Assembly (NCBI GenBank): GCA_903866275.1
Contig: CAIPMU010000012.1
Span: 70,452-134,451, forward strand
Reading direction: 5' to 3'
DNA length: 64,000 nucleotides
From: Vampirovibrio chlorellavorus
GTDB lineage: Bacteria > Cyanobacteriota > Vampirovibrionia > Vampirovibrionales > Vampirovibrionaceae
Below the pieces are notes generated by a model. That model was not told where the DNA came from. It ran no database searches and was given only the letters and a program-made list of their open reading frames with translations. Numbering within the stretch: position 1 is the first letter of the stretch; each line of letters begins with the position of its first letter. Shown here piece by piece: positions 62,471-64,000 of this stretch. The position numbers and the translations under genes were made by a program.

Positions 62471-62866
62471 GGGCCGGCGATTCCTTCCGTGGCTTCAATA
62501 ATAAAGGCAAAAACTCAAGTTGAACGTTTCTGAACGCTCAAAAGATGCGGTTACTTCTGTGGCCCGCATTCGTGGCGAGGCAAACCACCCTCTATATACC
62601 ACAAGCGTCACCCTTCAGCCAATGCCAGTCCCGGTTAGCGTGTGTCCTTTGCTGTCCAAAGCGACCCTGAATACCGGTTGAACGTCTGTTTTTGGCATCG
62701 CCGACACGATTTCAATCGCGAATTTGGAGTATTGATGACCATCGTGTAACAAAAACTTAAACAAGTCGCTTCAACCGTTTGCAGGATCTTCTCGCCGGGA
62801 ATTTAACCTATGTCAATCGGTTCGGACTACTTTCTCTTCTTCTTTCCTTCCTTTTTCTTACTAATC
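62471..62866. other. gene-free interval upstream of aminotransferase
   Basis: About 400 bp without a convincing frame. It should carry the aminotransferase promoter on the minus strand (TATATA near 62593 is a candidate -10). A direct repeat TGAACGTTTCTGAACG occurs around 62520. Toward the right the sequence is T/C-rich and leads to a terminator. Confidence 0.35.
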
Positions 62867-62893
62867 AAAAAAGCCGCAGGAATGCGGTTTTTC
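62867..62893. terminator. intrinsic terminator of the small membrane protein gene
   Basis: Stem AAAAGCCGCA with TGCGGTTTTT (one G-T pair), loop GGAA, and T-runs on both sides. On the minus strand the stem is followed by TTTTTT, so it ends the 50-residue membrane protein transcript. Confidence 0.78.
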
Positions 62894-62938
62894 TTTTTTG
62901 GAAATCCTATATAGTCGTTTGAACCAGTGTCATCAGCG

Positions 62939-63091
62939 CTAAATGGTCGTTTTTCCGCCCCCGATCACGCGAATCAGAAACACAGCGATGGCGACAACCA
63001 ACAGGATGTGGATAAAACCGCCCATGGTGTAATTGGTAACCATCCCCAGTAGCCAGAGCACCAGCAATACGGCAAACACTGTCCACAACAT
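62939..63091 (-). CDS. small membrane protein of the lmo0937 type, 50 aa
   Basis: The peptide MLWTVFAVLLVLWLLGMVTN YTMGGFIHILLVVAIAVFLI is two membrane helices joined by a Thr/Gly-rich turn, with a basic RVIGGGKTTI end. The pattern LWLLG-V/T-Y-GG-IH-LL-IA matches the widespread lmo0937/DUF5670-type family, whose function is unknown. The start ATG at 63091 has GGGAG eight bases upstream (GGAAGGGAG in full), a strong signal for so short a gene. It is flanked by its own terminator to the left and by tsaB upstream, on the same strand with a 130-bp gap, so it probably has its own promoter. Confidence 0.85.
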   Translation of the reverse strand: MLWTVFAVLLVLWLLGMVTNYTMGGFIHILLVVAIAVFLIRVIGGGKTTI

Positions 63092-63224
63092 AAAAAACAC
63101 TCCCTTCCGTTCGTCATCAATCGATCGAGGCGACCTGCCTGACGAGATTGATGGTTAAAGTTTCCCTTGCTCGTTTTATTTTATAGCTGGCCGTAAGGTT
63201 TGGATATGACCCAGGAGAGCATCA

Positions 63225-63908
63225 TCAATGGGCTATTGTTAGAGGGGGTGTTTTTTTGAGGGTAATGCTGGGCGATTGCAGGTACAAAGGCAATAGGTCG
63301 GTCCACGGCTTGATAAACTGGCTTCCAAAGCGGTCCATCAGCTTCATCATGGCCAGTGGCGTGAAAAAATCAGCATCAATCAGGCCCGGTTTGGCCCAGG
63401 GGAAGAAGGGCGTCAGCCCGGCAGAGACCAACAATCGGGCTTGCATGGGTGGGTTGGGGATTTCATCATGGAGGGACACCAGTCTGGGTGGCTGACGCCA
63501 GTATTGCGGTCCTTCCTCGCCCCAGCAAAGGGTGGCGTGATAGGCGCGTCCCCGCAAGGCGTCAAGATAGATTGCAACAGGGTAGTCGTAATCGACGGCC
63601 AGCAACTCAAAGGTATTGAAGGCATGGACGGGGAGGTGCATGAACTGGGCCATCGTCCGGGCCGTGATTATCCCGGTACGAATGCCGGTGAAGCTGCCGG
63701 GACCGGTATTCACCGCCAAGGCCTTTAAATCAGAGACATTGTAACCATGTGTATCCAGCAGTTCTTCAATGGCGGGAATCATGAGCGCCGAATGATAACG
63801 ATGCGAATCGCAAGGAATGCTCTGGGCAGCCAGCAAACCCTGCGAATTGCCCAGGGCCAGCATCAGTGTGCTGGTGGTGGTATCAAGAAACAGGGTCAAG
63901 TCGTTCAT
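63225..63908 (-). CDS. tsaB: tRNA threonylcarbamoyladenosine biosynthesis protein TsaB
   Basis: Non-catalytic partner of TsaD in making the t6A modification at position 37 of ANN-decoding tRNAs. 227 residues with the ASKHA-type beginning LTLFLDTTTSTLMLALGNSQ, then YHSALMIPAIEELLDTHGYN and the hallmark LAVNTGPGSFTGIRTGIITA; the second half has VAIYLDALRGRAYHATLCW. Length and pattern are normal. ATG start. The TsaE and RimI genes that often flank it are not identified: the 92 bp to the right edge belong to something else or to its promoter. Confidence 0.93.
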   Translation of the reverse strand: MNDLTLFLDTTTSTLMLALGNSQGLLAAQSIPCDSHRYHSALMIPAIEELLDTHGYNVSDLKALAVNTGPGSFTGIRTGIITARTMAQFMHLPVHAFNTFELLAVDYDYPVAIYLDALRGRAYHATLCWGEEGPQYWRQPPRLVSLHDEIPNPPMQARLLVSAGLTPFFPWAKPGLIDADFFTPLAMMKLMDRFGSQFIKPWTDLLPLYLQSPSITLKKTPPLTIAH

Positions 63909-64000
63909 AGGGGTGGGTGTGTTTTCTGTTCCTGCGGGGAGGGAAACGGGGAGACTGGCGAAGTTGTTCAGGCTGCTTTCGATTTAGTTGACAGGGGATA
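63909..64000 (-). other. window edge upstream of tsaB
   Basis: Only 92 bp. On the minus strand one frame ends in TGA near 63968 (peptide end LSTKSKAA), which could be the tail of an upstream gene, perhaps tsaE, but the stretch is too short to judge. Confidence 0.2.

Overview
The window reads as a chromosomal segment of a free-living, probably aerobic, diderm bacterium with about 50-57% GC. The lineage cannot be proven by eye. My best guess is a non-photosynthetic relative of Cyanobacteria (Vampirovibrionia/Melainabacteria type), because a DapL-like aminotransferase, a YlqD-RimM pair, pentapeptide and WG repeat proteins and several proline-rich membrane proteins of no recognisable family occur together. 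TTG and GTG starts are frequent. No rRNA, intact tRNA, CRISPR array, transposase or phage module was seen.

Layout. 1-2.1 kb: 3' part of uvrC and a small unknown gene. 2.2-8.7 kb: surface-polysaccharide genes, namely a hairpin-rich leader, a Wzx-like flippase, a heparinase II/III-like protein and two tandem SLBB export proteins. 9-13.4 kb: KGG stress protein, ABC-F ATPase, an AT-rich acyltransferase and a small basic protein. 13.5-21 kb: RecQ, two AT-rich WG-repeat genes, a dispersed hairpin repeat and a large calcium-binding repeat protein made of two modules. 21.3-27.6 kb: two overlapping genes of unknown function, two paralogous membrane glycosyltransferases and a sigma-70 family factor. 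28.2-36.2 kb: pentapeptide protein, then a leftward series for leucine-type acyl-CoA catabolism (enoyl-CoA hydratase, biotin carboxylase, biotin carrier, HMG-CoA lyase, biotin ligase), with glpK and xseAB upstream. 38-46.6 kb: second hairpin repeat, bifunctional nuclease, a Clp_N-signal peptidase fusion, a degenerate REC-GGDEF protein divergent from a TPR-GAF-HD-GYP phosphodiesterase, RimM, YlqD and MarC. 46.6-57 kb: a 1-kb gene-free stretch, a Dam-type methylase, proline-rich membrane and soluble proteins of unknown function, an aldehyde dehydrogenase, two prepilins and a NarL-type regulator. 57-64 kb: divergent icd and acn, third hairpin repeat, a DapL-like aminotransferase, a 50-residue membrane protein and TsaB.

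How it fits together. Several blocks concern the cell surface: the export proteins, flippase, glycosyltransferases and acyltransferase for polysaccharide, and the prepilins for pili. A c-di-GMP pair may control such traits. HMG-CoA lyase and the biotin enzymes feed acetyl-CoA into the TCA cycle, two of whose enzymes (aconitase, isocitrate dehydrogenase) are encoded divergently.

Most unusual signals: a roughly 170-bp intergenic element with three hairpins whose stems covary between three copies; a Clp_N domain fused to signal peptidase I; and a receiver-GGDEF protein that has lost both catalytic sites but keeps the inhibitory c-di-GMP site.
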